From Malus domestica (Eukaryota > Streptophyta > Magnoliopsida > Rosales > Rosaceae): 64,000 nucleotides of DNA. The stretch lies in contig NC_091671.1 in the NCBI RefSeq assembly GCF_042453785.1, forward strand, positions 35,045,001 through 35,109,000, written 5' to 3'. The stretch's first letter is position 1. Each line of letters starts with the position of its first letter. The position numbers and the translations under genes are program-made. The notes beneath the pieces are model-generated. The model was given only the letters and a program-made list of their open reading frames with translations, did no database searches and was not told the origin of the DNA. This document shows, piece after piece, positions 1 to 11,313 of this stretch.

Positions 1-591
1 TCATTTCATACCTCTTTATCATTTCTTCTTTGAACTTTTCAATCATTACAGCATCATTTCCAGTGTAGACAACATCATCCACATAGATTTAGACAATGAA
101 TGTCTTGTTGTTGCTTTCTGTCTTGGTGTAGAGTGTAGCTTCACTAAGACTTTTTTTTTAAATCTTTTCTCAGTGAAATAAGAATCAATCTCACTGTACC
201 AAGCCCTTGGAGCTTGTTTTAGGCCATATAGTGTTTTCTTTAGCTTGTACACTTTATCTGGAAATGCATTACTTGTGAACTCTTGAGGTTGTTCCACAAA
301 CACCTCATTCTCTAGCACTTCATTTAGAAATGCCGATTTGAAATCCAATTGATGTAGCTTTTAACCCTTCTTGGCTGCTAGGGCTATCAAGGTCCTTCTG
401 GTCTCTAACCTTGCTACTGCTGCAAAGGTTTCATTAAAGTCTACTAATCTTGCCTTGTTCTTCTGCATAGAACCATTTAGGTATAGCTTCACTTTGTACA
501 CCCATTTCACTCCAATTACAGGTTTGTCACTTGGTCGATTTACAAATTCCCAAGTGTTATTCTTCTTTATCATTTCAAGCTCTTCCTTCAT
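1..591 (-). pseudogene. copia reverse transcriptase, N-terminal part
   Basis: Two minus-strand frames (361-591 and 46-348) together read as the start of a copia RT. The first has the NNTWEFV / GVKWVYK segment that opens this RT family. The second has MDFKSAFLN, where the catalytic YxDD upstream context begins, followed by [12 protein letters not shown] stop and frame change near 350-361 separates them. The YVDD active-site segment is expected around 60-100, where the peptide breaks up. Broken and edge-truncated. Confidence 0.85.
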
Positions 592-1545
592 TGCTTTCTT
601 CCAAGCTTTGTCTTTCTCAGCTTCTTCATATGTTTCGGTTCCATTACACAGTAATTACATGTAGCATATATCTCATCCAAGCTTCTTAACCTCACTGGAG
701 TTGAACTTGGAGTTGTTATTTGTGATTGACTTGATTGTGGACTCATGTTTGCTTGCTGTGGAGTCCCTTGCATGTCACCATTCTTTGTGGTTTCTTCTTG
801 AATTGAGGTCTCCATAGGCTCCCTTGTTTGCCCATTGTTGAGGTCAAGTTGTAGAGAGACAATGTCTTTCTCTTCTACACTTGTTTCCCAATTCCATGTT
901 GAGTCTTCATCAAAGATAACATCCCTTGACAAGATTATCTTCTGAGTTAACAGATTGTAAACTATGTACCCTTTCTCACTGGTACCATAACTCACAAAAA
1001 CACCCTTGTTGCTTGATTTCTCCAACTTATGTCGTAGTTGTTGAGGAATGTAAGTGTAGCACATTGAGCCAAACACTTTCAAATGCTTCACAGAAGGCTT
1101 CCTTCCACTGAACACTTCAAATGGAGTTTTCTTGTCCAATGCTTTAGTAGGGCACCTATTCAATAGGTACATTGAGGTGTTCACAGCTTCATCCTAAAAT
1201 GTATAAAACATGTTCTTTTCATGCATCATAGACTTAGCCATTTCGACTATAGTCCTATTCTTCATTTTTGCAATGCCATTCGATTGTGGTGAATATGCCA
1301 CTATGAGTTGATTCTCCAACCCCACATCTTTACATAATGCATTGAACTCAAGATAGGTGTACTCTTTTCCCCTATCACTTCTTAGTCTTTCCCTTCAAGC
1401 CTTTCCAGCTTCAAATGGATCTCTGTGATGCTTTCCAAGCACACACCCTTCACAGGTTTCACTGCATTGATCCAACTTTGGTATACCTTGTACCATTTCA
1501 TGCTTTTACAGATTTTCTAGACTTGTCATGTTTAAGTGACCAAGC
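588..1545 (-). pseudogene. copia GAG-pre-integrase and integrase remnant
   Basis: The 5' part (about 1545-1400) keeps the pre-integrase zinc-binding arrangement (RLGHLN ... CEGCVLGKHH) with an internal stop. An internal deletion then removes most of the catalytic core, including the first Asp. The frame resumes at about 1385 with the end of the core (AYSPQSNG) and the C-terminal region 588-1184 (NRCPTKAL, FEVFSGRKPSVKHLKVFG, GYIVYN). A stop lies just upstream of 1184. Non-functional integrase. Confidence 0.8.
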
Positions 1546-1548
1546 CTC

Positions 1549-1977
1549 TTATGCCATAGCTTCATAGAACTTGTCACACTTGTTTTCCTTGCCACCTCTC
1601 TTAGGTACTTCAACATAAGTGGAAAACTTCTGTTTTTCACTTCCACTCATATTCACTAGGTTTGATAGGGACTTGTCATCATAGATCTCGACCACAATTC
1701 CTCCAAAAAGTAGGAAATAGCCATGCTCCATCATTTGACCCACACTAATTAGATTCTCATCCAATCCAGGCACTAGCATCACCTCCCTTATGTATCTTCT
1801 TCCTTTCTTAGTGTTAACGAACATAGCTCTTCTTCGAGTGGCTTTGACAATGTTTCCATCTCCCATTTTCACTTTTCCAGTGAAGTTTGTGTCAATGTCA
1901 ATGAGTAATGACTCATGTGCAGCCATGTGATTGCTGCAACCACTGTCAATGTACCACACTTCAGTGTTTTTCTCCAT
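1549..1977 (-). pseudogene. copia aspartic protease region
   Basis: A 142-residue open frame begins MEKNTEVWYIDSGCSNHM. WxxDSGCSxHM is the copia retropepsin active-site block (DSG triad near residue 12). The LISVGQM segment further on is also family-typical. It lies between the gag zinc knuckle and the pre-integrase domain, as expected in a copia polyprotein. The frame is open on its own but cut off from gag and integrase by stops. Confidence 0.85.
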
Positions 1978-2019
1978 TTATGCACTGAAAGCACAAAACA
2001 CATTTGCTTCTTCTTCTAC

Positions 2020-2975
2020 TTAGTTTGCACAGTTCACTTGCTGCACATTCTTTGATTTGCAATCCCTTATGATGTGCCCGAACTTGTTGCATTTGTGACA
2101 TCTAGGCTTGTCCTTGAACCAACACTCTCCAAAATGGAAATTGTCATAGTGCTTGCATTGCTCCTTGGTTCTTGGACCTTCATTTGAGTTGCTACCTTGG
2201 TTAGGTCTAGGGGTTTTGTTACCCCTTTCCTTCCCATTTCTTGTTCTTACCCTTCCACTGTGGTTTTTGTTTGCTTGCATTAGCTTGACTACTAGATCCA
2301 ATAGAGAGAGATTGAAATGCTTTCTCAGTGGCAAAATCTGCATGCCTCTTGAGCTTTTGGTCAAAAACTCTTAAGGATGCCATCACATCTTGCACACTAA
2401 GAGTTTCAATGTCCTTGATTTCTTCAATGACACTCACTATTGAATCATAGGGCTTAGTTAAACTGATCTACAGTTTCTGGACAACTCTCTCATTAGGCAA
2501 TTCCTCACCATGTGTTTTCATCTTATTTACAACATCAAATAGACTAGTAAAGTAATCTTTCAACATCTCATTTTCCCTCATTCTTGTATACTCGAAATCT
2601 CTTCTACGGGATTGAAGTTTTACCTTTCTGACTTTGGGGTCTCCTCTGTACTCTTGCTGTAAAACTTCCCAAGCTCCCTTTGCAGTTTTTTCATTTGCTA
2701 TCCTCGGGAAAATAGTGTTTGAGACAGCACCTTGGATGATTCCAAGTGCTCTAGCATCCTCCATCCAGTTCTACTTCAGTGTTTTGAGTTGTGTTTCTAT
2801 GAGGTCCTCCTTTAGAGCATCGACCTCCATCTTAGGTAGTTCATACCCATGTTGAACCATATCCCATATATCATAGGACTTGAAAATGGTTGTCATTCTT
2901 ATTCTCCAAAAATCATAGTTCTCCCCCATCAAAGACTAGAGCCTTTAGCTCACTGCTACTGCTTGATCCCTTCAT
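2020..2975 (-). pseudogene. copia gag with CCHC zinc knuckle
   Basis: The likely start Met is at 2973-2975, followed by a serine-rich leader. The LKALVFDGENYDFW-like opening is split by an extra base near 2925, and a TAG stop precedes the UBN2-type gag segment at 2468-2764 (VLQQEYRGDPKV). A further frame (2020-2364) carries one CCHC knuckle, CHKCNKFGHIIRDC, just before the protease. At least three lesions break the polyprotein. It would have formed the virus-like particle and bound RNA. Confidence 0.85.
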
Positions 2976-3082
2976 TTGCAGGGTTGTTTGTTGATTGTTG
3001 TTGTTGAGGATACTATGTAGGTGCTCCCAAAGATCTCAACTTGCACATATTATGCCTAGAAAGTTGTAAGATCAGAAACTAA

Positions 3083-3094
3083 GCTCTGAGGCCA
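3083..3094 (-). other. probable primer binding site (initiator tRNA-Met type)
   Basis: The minus strand reads TGGCCTCAGAGC immediately after the proposed LTR end. This differs at two positions from TGGTATCAGAGC, the primer site common in plant copia elements. Its contact with the LTR end (TTATCA then TGG) supports the boundary. Confidence 0.65.
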
Positions 3095-3421
3095 TGATAA
3101 AGTTTGTTTGTTTAGATGTTTTGGTTGATAGTTTGGATTGGTTTCTTAGGGTTAGAATAGTAAAGAATGGAGAGGACTTGGAGAAGTGATTGACGGCTTT
3201 AAAGGCTGTGTAAAGTGCAGCAGCCATAATTTCATTAAGTAGAGGAAATCTTGTAGGGTATGGTGCATTGCCATGACCCATGCTTGCTTAAAGGAGTGAT
3301 TGACAAGAGACTTAAACAACTCTTTTATCCTTACTACTCCAAATTAAATCCTAGCCCTTCATTTGGTTTTTAAGTGATCTAATTTGGAATGTACATTTGT
3401 CACTCACACACTTCACATACA
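3095..3421 (-). repeat. copia 5' LTR (about 327 bp)
   Basis: Delimited on the minus strand by TGTATGTG at 3421 and TTATCA at 3095, next to the primer site. The second LTR is outside the window, so the outer border is inferred from the TG...CA ends only. Confidence 0.55.
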
Positions 3422-3559
3422 TTTAAACTGAAAAACTAACCGTTGGAGGCTAAAACCCTTTCTTCTTCGATGCAGTTAGAAGCCATGCTCGGGAGCTCCT
3501 TGCTGCCTTCGATCCTTCGACTTCAGAAGCTGTTTAGCTTCCAACAGGGTACCCGTCTT

Positions 3560-4275
3560 CAACTGTGGTATTGACGCGTAGCCATGAAGTTCAGTCCTTG
3601 ATGACATCAAGATCGTGTGGCGTTGGTATTAGAGTTAACCGGAGGCTTATCACAGGATACAGAGCGATCAAAGAATGTGACGCCTCTGCCTTAGAACGTG
3701 CAGAGAGTTCGAAGGTGACTTTTGCGATTACTTGGAAGCACAGTTTCAAAAGCCAGTGCTTTTAACCGGACCCGTATTGAGCCTGGAAAAAGGACCAAAA
3801 TTATTAGAAGAAAGGTGGGCTGATTGGTTTGCCGGGTTTGAAGCCGGATCAATGGTGTTTTGTGCATTTGGAAGCCAGTGGGCATTTGGAAAAGACCAAT
3901 TCCAGGGTTTGAGCTAACTGGGTTGCCATTTTTGGTAGCTGTGAAACCGCCATTGGGCTTTGTGCACCACTGTGGGTATGGGATAATGTGGGAGTCTTTG
4001 ATGAGTGAGAATCAGATTGTGCTGGTCCCACAATTGGTGGACCAGATCTTGGGAGCCAAGTTGCTGGCTAAAGAGCTCACGGTTGCAGTGGAGGTAGAGA
4101 GAAGAAGATGGGTGGTTTTCAAAGGAGAGTTTGAGCAAAGCTGTTAAAAGTTTGATGGATAAAGAGAGTGAGGTGGGTGTTATGGTGAAGAAGAACCATG
4201 CAAAGTTTAGGGAAATAATATGGGAGCCAGGGTGGGCTACGTTGATAGGTTTGTTGACAATCTGAAAGAGCATGT
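3560..4275 (+). pseudogene. UDP-glycosyltransferase (UGT79-like) pseudogene
   Basis: Plus-strand frames read as a family-1 glycosyltransferase acting on plant secondary metabolites. Visible pieces in order: ITGYRAIKECDA (about 3640-3690); a frame change near 3715; FCDYLEAQFQKPVLLTGPVL (about 3723-3780); [57 protein letters not shown] with [12 protein letters not shown] (the end of the PSPG donor-binding box); and a C-terminal part to about 4270. The fold's N-terminal acceptor domain is absent. Between KPPLG and FVHHCG about 40 residues normally found there are missing, including the first half of the PSPG box. With two or more frameshifts it cannot be functional. Confidence 0.85.
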
Positions 4276-5017
4276 TTAATTATATCTTTGATGTCTTGTT
4301 GACGTCTTTGATGTATGACAGTTGAAGTTTATTTCAATAAGTTGCCGGTTGGATTGGTCCAACCAAGAAAGGCATGGGGCATTACTTTACTTGTTTGCTT
4401 ATGATCTGAATCATTCGTATTATAGATCATTATGTAAAGATACCTTTGCAAAAAATCAATTAAAACTAAGTCCTTTTAGTTAATCAACTTTACTTGTTAT
4501 GATAAACTAGCATCATATGTGCTAACAAAATGCAAGTGTCCCTAGCCAAACTTACAGCCTAAAAGGCATTTCCAGCTCAACAAAACCTTGCTTCAGTTAG
4601 CATGCAAAACCCTTGTTCATACAGCACCAAATACTACAATTTGAATTGGTTCACAATAAACACCCTCCATACAAAAGGAATGGCAAAATGCAAAATATGG
4701 TTCAAAGAAATTGAAGCAACCATGTAACTTTCGACTTCCAAATTAACAACGAGCGTCAACTGGAAGACCATGGCATGAGTAGCTTAAGCACATCTCTTCA
4801 TACATGTTCATGTCACCGCAATAGAATTCTACCCAAGGTTAAAAAAAGTGATACAAAGCGGATACGAAATTTAAACAGCCCAAAAATAAACATCAGAAAA
4901 TCGATCCATCTTAGGATTTAACAGATGTGCTTGTCTGGTTTCCAACTTTGATGGCTGAATCCATCTAAAACACAATGCTGGAGTTACAAAATAGAAAAAC
5001 GTTGTGAACGCTGCAGT
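4276..5017. other. non-coding stretch, nothing recognised
   Basis: AT-rich sequence between the UGT pseudogene and the F-box remnant. No convincing frame, TIR or LTR end seen. The part nearest 5017 is probably the 3' untranslated region of the F-box locus. Confidence 0.4.
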
Positions 5018-5510
5018 TTAGACAACTTCAACCAGACAAGTCCTAGAGCCCCTTTCAAGCATTAGTTCTTTGTACAACTCATCATTGTCAACAGTCATCT
5101 TAGTCAAAACTTTACCGCTGTTTAACAAACACTTTGTCACTTTCTTCACATGCGGGTATCCCTCGAGTCCCCTTATAGTGATAGTCTTGAGGTGTCCTGT
5201 CACACAAATCGGCACAGACTCTGGTGTACTCCATAGATCCTCTTTTGAGTACCTTTCAAGCTCCTCATGATCCTCAACGCATTCCTCATCCTGAAAAGTA
5301 CGAATGATGAGAATACTAGAGAGCATCAAGTTGTTATGACTTAGCATGAGCGAAAATACATCTTGCTTCTTCATAATATGAAGACAAGAGATGCCAAATT
5401 AGGTGATTTCTTGACGAACTGTGTTAGCAAATCCCAATGATAGCAATCGTAAACAAGCAACTTCAATTCGGTCAAATGATTTAAAGCAGGCAGACAACCC
5501 TGGCTCACGA
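5018..5510 (-). pseudogene. F-box/LRR protein, C-terminal LRR and FBD exons
   Basis: Minus frame 5018-5330 reads DEECVEDHEELERY ... ESVPICVTGHLKTITIRGLEGYPHVKKVTKCLLN, the FBD domain that ends plant F-box/LRR-repeat substrate adaptors of SCF ubiquitin ligases. The upstream frame (about 5373-5508) reads CLPALNHLTELKLLVYDCYHWDLLTQFVKKSPNLASLVF, the final LRR. A pyrimidine-rich acceptor (TACTTTTCAG then GATGAGG) at about 5292 and a second acceptor-like CAG at about 5500 suggest the two frames are exons. The F-box and earlier LRRs are not present. A Mutator-like element (5524-24654) lies immediately upstream, probably in the preceding intron, and no further exons were recognised past 24663. Truncated remnant, or the 3' end of a disrupted gene. 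Confidence 0.7.
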
Positions 5511-5897
5511 AATATAAAAAAATGGGTACATTACAAAAAACCACATCAATTATGGATCGCATCACAATTTCATGCCTCATGTTTTAAACATTACAATGTT
5601 ATACTTTAATTTATGAGTCCATTGCAATGTCATACTTCCGTTAAAAATGCAATCAATTTATTTGTTAAATGCTAACGTAGCAACAAATTAATTTGTGCCA
5701 CGTGGCAAAAAATAATTTCAATAAAGTTTAATAATCTAATAATGCCAAAAACAAGAAAATCTATTTAAAATATAAAAAAGTTTCATCATTTTAAAAGAAA
5801 AAGTTGCAGACCTTCCCACCCATCTTCCCCGACCAACCCCAACCCTCTCGACCCTCCGTTGCGCAATCCATGAGAATCATCCAGCCAAAATACCCCT

Positions 5898-6262
5898 TGT
5901 TAAAAAACCAGACCTACAATGGTCTCAACCTACCAGTGCCGCAATGGTGATGGAAGCAATGGAGAAGATGAGTGAAGAGAGAGAGAGAGAATATTCTATT
6001 AGATTTTTCAAAGCATACCGTTACAAATATTTCGGAATAAAAAATATAGCTACCACTAGCATTCCTCCCTAATGAGTGACTGCCAACTGGACACTTAACA
6101 ACTAATTAAATTGACTCCCCAAAAGACTTAGGCTATTACAATCCAACCCCAATTCTTTAGACTCTTACAATTAGCCCCAAAATCCCTTATAATTTAGTCC
6201 CATACGACTAATAATAATTTATCCTTGTGACTGAAACAATCACTCGAACTTAGTTCATAACA
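5898..6262 (-). repeat. gypsy 3' LTR (365 bp)
   Basis: Starts TGTTA and ends TAACA on the plus strand. It aligns along nearly its full length with 16471-16800 plus 23927-23951, including the run from ATGGAAGCAATGGAGAAGAT to the LTR end. It contains a short GA-rich tract at about 5980-5992 that is shorter in the other LTR. Confidence 0.9.
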
Positions 6263-6265
6263 ATA

Positions 6266-6276
6266 CTCCCCCCCTT
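6266..6276 (-). other. polypurine tract
   Basis: The minus strand reads AAGGGGGGGAGTATTG immediately before the 3' LTR. This is the expected position and composition of a plus-strand primer for reverse transcription. Confidence 0.75.
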
Positions 6277-6298
6277 CGAACAACCTTGTCCTCAAGGT

Positions 6299-7480
6299 TC
6301 AAAGTGGAAAATCTGGAAACTTATTCTTGAGCTCATCGAAATCCTCCCAAGTTGCATTAGCTTCCTCTTGGTCATTCCATTGCACCAGCACTTGTACACC
6401 AGCAACACTACCCTTTTTGTACATCCTTCTAGCAAGAATTGCTTGAGGAATGTTATGAGCCAACCCATCTTCTATGACTTGAGGCAACACATATTGTGGA
6501 GTGATTGCATAACCTAGTTGTCTCTTGAGGCAGCTCACATGGAAGATAAGATGAATCTTGGTTTTTGCAGGGAGTTTTAGCTTGTAAACCACCATTCCAA
6601 CCTTCTCCACGATTTCATAAAAGCTATAGTACCTTAGTTGTAGCTTATGGTAGCTATGTGGAGCTAGAGCTTGTAACTGATATGGCACCAATTTCAAGTA
6701 GACCAACTCTCCAACCTCCAAATGCATTTCAATTCTCTTTCTGTCACTATATTGCTTCATTCGATTATGTGCTACTTCCAAGTTGATCTTCAACACTGAT
6801 AACACCATATCTTTGTCCAATAAACCTTGTTCCACAACTTCTACCTTTGCAGTCCCTAGCTTGTAAGGGATTACTTGAGGTGGGGGGTAAACATACATTA
6901 ACTCAAAAGGGGTATATTTTAAGGAAGTGTGAAAGGAAATATTGAAGCACCACTCAGTCCATGGTAACCATTGAACCCATTTCCTAGGTTGCCCTCTCAC
7001 AAAGCATCTTAGATAGGTCTCCAAACACCTGTTCATTACCTCAGATTGCCCATTACTGGATCTCTGTCACTCACAATGGAACTAGGTATTCCATGAAGTT
7101 TGAAAATGTATTCCACAAAGAGTTGTGCTACTGAAGATGCAGTGTAAAGATGTGACATAGGCACAAAGTGAGCATACTTTGAAAGCTTGTCCACCACCAC
7201 CCATATCACAGATTTTCCCTTGCAATTGAGTAGACCTACTATGAAATGCATGTTGATATCACTCTATATTCTCTATGGGATTGGAAATGGTTGCAACAAC
7301 ACATGAGGTGACATATTTTCGATTTTGTTTTGTTGACAATTTGGGCACTCAGGTATGAATTTCTGAATGTCATGTTTAATGCCCTTCCAATAAAAACTCC
7401 TCTTGATCCTTTGATAAGTCTTGAGCACACCTTGATGACCTGAAGATGGAGTGGAGTGATGTTCTTCAATAATTTTTGCT
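6299..7480 (-). pseudogene. gypsy integrase with chromodomain-like tail
   Basis: About 7480-7290 holds the HHCC zinc-binding module (EEHHS ... GHQG ... CPNCQQNK), readable only by changing frame. Frame 7036-7251 is the start of the catalytic core (FIVGL ... SVIWVVVDKLSKYAHF ... SDRDPV). The residue before FIVGL is His where the first catalytic Asp of the DDE triad is expected. Frame 6299-7036 holds the core end (CLETYLRCF), TPFELMY and the chromodomain-like C-terminus. A one-base slip near 6299 breaks the usual LEDKVV ending. Several lesions, so inactive. Confidence 0.85.
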
Positions 7481-7560
7481 CTTTATTTAGAAGTAGGCCC
7501 TAACATAATTCTCTTCTTGTAACAAAGAAATCCATTATCAATAGAATACCTACCCAACTT

Positions 7561-8000
7561 TTAACTACTAGAACCATCTTGTAGGGACTGAGCAATCTCT
7601 TTCTTCTTCTCTATAATCCACTCATCCTGTTCATTGCTTTTCCTCAAGTCATCTATCCACCTAGCATAAGGGTAAGATATAGCAACACATTCAACATCCT
7701 TAGAGATCTTAGTGATAAATTCTTGCAAACAATGAGCATCCTGCAATCTTGACAGTGCATCAGCAACCATGTTTTGAGCCTTTTGCTTATATTGAATCTC
7801 ATAATCATACCCCATGAGTTTTGAGACCCACTTTTGTTGAAAGGGAATACTTGCCCTTTGGCTTAAGAAATACTTGAGACTGTTGTGATCTGTCTTAATA
7901 ATAAGATGTCTCTATTGCAAGTAATTCTTCCATTTTTTGATTGCATACACTATAAAAATTAGTTCTTTCTCATAAGTGGAGAGTGCTTGATTCGTCAGAC
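7561..8000 (-). pseudogene. gypsy RNase H region
   Basis: Minus frame 7561-7815 begins MGYDYEIQYKQKAQNMVADALSRL, the end of the gypsy RNase H domain that degrades the RNA of the hybrid. The stretch 7815-8000 continues the same domain in other frames, with several stops. It joins RT upstream and a linker to integrase downstream. Confidence 0.8.
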
Positions 8001-9262
8001 CTAGAGCTTGGCTAGTGAATGTTGTAGGTCTCCTCCTTGTTGAAGAATAGCTCCAATGCCACAACCTGATGCATCACACCCTAATTCAAATGGCTTGGAG
8101 AAGTTTGGAAGGGCCAAGACTTGTGGTAATGCCATAATGGACTTGAGTTTTTCAAAAGCCTGTGCAGCTTCCACTCCCCAATTGAAACAATCCTTTCTGG
8201 TTAACTGATATAAAGGTTGACATATTTTCCCATACCCTGGAACAAATTTCCTGTAATACCCAGTTAAGCCTAGGAATCCTCTTAGCTCTTTGACAGATTT
8301 TGGAGTAGGCCACTCTTGTATAGCTAACCATTTAGAAGGATCAGCTGCAACCCCCTTGTGAGAAACAATATGACCTAGGTATTCTACACTTGATTGTCCA
8401 AATGAACATTTGGATTTCTTGAGATACAACTGATTTTCCCTTATAACCCCCAATACTACCTGCAAATATTGTAAGTGTTCATTCCAATCCTTGTTATACA
8501 TCAGAATGTCATCAAAGAATACTAGCATAAACTTTCTGAGATAAGCTTGAATATATCATTCATTAGACTTTGACAAGTGGGTGAAGCATTGGTAAGCCCA
8601 AAAGGCATCACCAAGAATTCATAGTGACCCTTATGAGTTCTAAATGCTGTTTTTTTCCACATCACTAGCTTTCATTAGGATTTGTTGTATCCAGACCTCA
8701 AATCTAGCTTGGTAAAGTACCAGGCACTATGTAATTCATCCAACAGATCACCTATGAGAGGTATGAGGTATTTATCCTTAATGGTTAAGGCATTAAGCTC
8801 CCTATAGTTTATACATATCCTCCAACTACCCTCTTTTTTCTTGACTAGGAGCACAAGAAATGAGAAGGGATTGTGATTTTGTCTAATAAACCCTGCAGCT
8901 AATAGCTCTTGCATTGCCTTTTCAATTTCATTTTTCTGCAATGGACCATAGTGATATGGTCGAATGTTTGGGGTAGGCACTTGGAAAATATCCTCAAATT
9001 GCTCCAATACAACCTGGAGTTCATGTAATTGCTCCACATTTAAGTCATGGAACTCCATTTTCCCACCCTCCATAGAATAGAGGAATAGTCCTAAGTTAGA
9101 ACTACCAAGCTCTTTATCAATGTGCTGCAGAGAAGTTTCTTGAATCAACTATGAAGGGGTCACAGTGTGAGAGAGTTTGTATTTATGTTGATCTTTAGTA
9201 AACTCCATTGTAAACAACTGGAAGTCCCATAACATAGGACTCACAGTTGATAACCATTGCTG
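8001..9262 (-). pseudogene. gypsy reverse transcriptase
   Basis: Frame 8675-9148 includes QNHNPFSFLVLLVKKKEGSWRICINYRELNALTIKDKYLIPLIGDLLDEL and LDLRSGY, the fingers and palm of a gypsy RT. Frame 8001-8528 starts at [11 protein letters not shown], the FDD form of the YxDD catalytic motif, then covers connection sequence to FELGCDASG at the RNase H start. The segment between (8528-8675) is frameshifted, and about 10 residues are missing after PNIRPYHYGP. The 5' end (WLSTVSPMLWDFQ) is cut at 9262 by an LTR unit and continues at 13564. Confidence 0.88.
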
Positions 9263-10935
9263 TGAAATCACGTTCTCGGATTTCACTGTTATAATCTACG
9301 TAATTGTATTATTGAGATTTTTATTTTTCGGGAATTTATATTAATTTATTTGAATTTAGATTTTAATTAAACTAGTTACAAAGAGTGAAGTTTGGAAACT
9401 AATTATTTAAAATCTGTCGATCGTTCATGTCACAATTTATATTTTTAAATAGAGCTCGATCTCACGAATGCATAGGCACAAACCGTTCGTGAAACAGCGC
9501 CATAACGAAGGAGTTATTAACGTTTAAAATTAATGATATTTCGGTATTTTTACCTCAATCAAGAAGGCTCCAGATTTTATGGAGCACTGAGATTATGCCA
9601 CATGTGTGGCTAACATAAAAAGAAAAGAAGAGATGGACGGACAGGATGAAAAGGAAAGGAAAGAGAGAAGAAATGAGAGATGCGGGAGAGAAAATGAGAG
9701 ACAAGACCAATCAAAAAGGGAGGAGGAAAATGAGAGGACGAATGAGGGAGAGTGAGGGAAAAGGAGAGAGGTGAGATGCACGGAATCAACCCCAACCCAT
9801 GGCACCTGTGACCCGAACCGTTATCCCGGTGACATTCCGTCGCTTATCCGCCATTTTTTTCTGACGAATTGGACCGATCTACCACCCCCAATATTGTTCT
9901 AGTCCTTCCCTCTTCCATTTCCACCTAAAATTATAATGAAATTGGTTTTATTTTGGTGGAATACTACCCGATGGGAAACATTGGTGCACGGCGGCAATTC
10001 CGCCGTTTTTGCAGCTATTGTCAACGACCACCACCCTTGAGGCCTAAAACATAGCCTAAACACTAGTAGGGGCGTCAGAGCATCCATGGAGTGGAATCGA
10101 AGTACACTCAAAATCTAGGGTTCTGGTGGGTTCAAGGTAATTCCGAGCACTTTCCGGCCGAAAGACAATTTGGCCCAGGTATGAAACTTACTCTACTCAT
10201 TGAGATCTACAATTATGTAAATTTTCGTAATTTTTGGAAATAGTTGAATTTTCCGGCAACTCGGGGTGGTCGACCACCACCCTCAGCGGCGCATGCCCAA
10301 TGGGCCAACAATGTCTTTCTAAGTTCAATTAGATGCCTTGATTTCATAATTGATATTCGTAAGAAGTGGTTTGGTTGTTTGAACTTAGTTTCATTATGAT
10401 ACATTACTTGAACAATATATGAATTGACGATACGACCGTTGGATCATATTGAAATTTTAATATGTTGTTTTATAAGCATAATGTGAGTCTTTGGAAGTTA
10501 CGGATCTGAAATCTGATGTGCGGATCTTATGGATCAAATTACGTAGGGTTGTGGGCACCACCGTTGATCGAGAGTTCACTTTTGGTCAACATGTCTCAAA
10601 TCGTTTGTAAAACTAAAATTAGTATTAATAGAGGCTCAGTGAGGCTTTGTGGACCTATCTAGGTGAGTGACTTTAATATATGTGATATGGTGATTACCCG
10701 ATTCTTTATATTAATATCCTTTGTGGATATGACTTGGTTTTATAATTGTTTTTTCTATTAAAATGTGACTTAGTTTTATAAATGTGTTTTTTGTTAAAAT
10801 GTGATTCTTTTATAATTGGCCATCGATCTATTTTTATTAAATGTGAATTGATTCATGGATTGGTAATATTTGTGAAAATAATGATTTGAATTGCATATTG
10901 AAATGTTTATTAAATTGAGGGCTAGTAGGAGACCA

Positions 10936-11260
10936 TGACCCTGTTTGGTGAATCCGCGATAAGGGATCACTAGTGGTCTTGCTTGGTTAATCCGCGATAG
11001 GGGACCATATTATTTATGGATCATGATTGGTTAATCCGCGATAGGCGATCCTTATAGCCATACATACTTAGAAGTGATCATGCTTGGTTAATCTGCGATA
11101 GGTGATCACTGCCTAACAGTTCCGTAAGTGTGACTCTGCTTGGTTAATCCGCGATAGGGGACCATGATCTTGCTTGGTTAATCCGCAATAGGGGACCATA
11201 TTTTCTATGGATCATGCTTAGTTAATCTGCGATAGGCGATCTTTATATCTTTGGTATGGC

Positions 11261-11313
<53 letters not shown>

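Larger units (their letters stand above)
1..3421 (-). mobile_element. Ty1/copia retrotransposon, 5' part, decayed
   Basis: On the minus strand the order is LTR, primer site, gag, protease, integrase, reverse transcriptase, which is the copia order (integrase before RT). The copy runs off the left edge of the window, so the RT 3' half, RNase H and 3' LTR are not visible. Reading frames are broken by several frameshifts and stops, so it is not autonomous. The inferred LTR starts TGTATGTG and ends TTATCA directly against a primer-site-like sequence. Only the right-hand border can be proposed, and its target duplication cannot be tested here. Confidence 0.9.

Noticed and set aside
9593-9805. Ser/Leu-rich ORFs on the minus strand
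   Set aside because: Purine-rich plus strand inside an LTR; no domain and two overlapping frames of the same composition.
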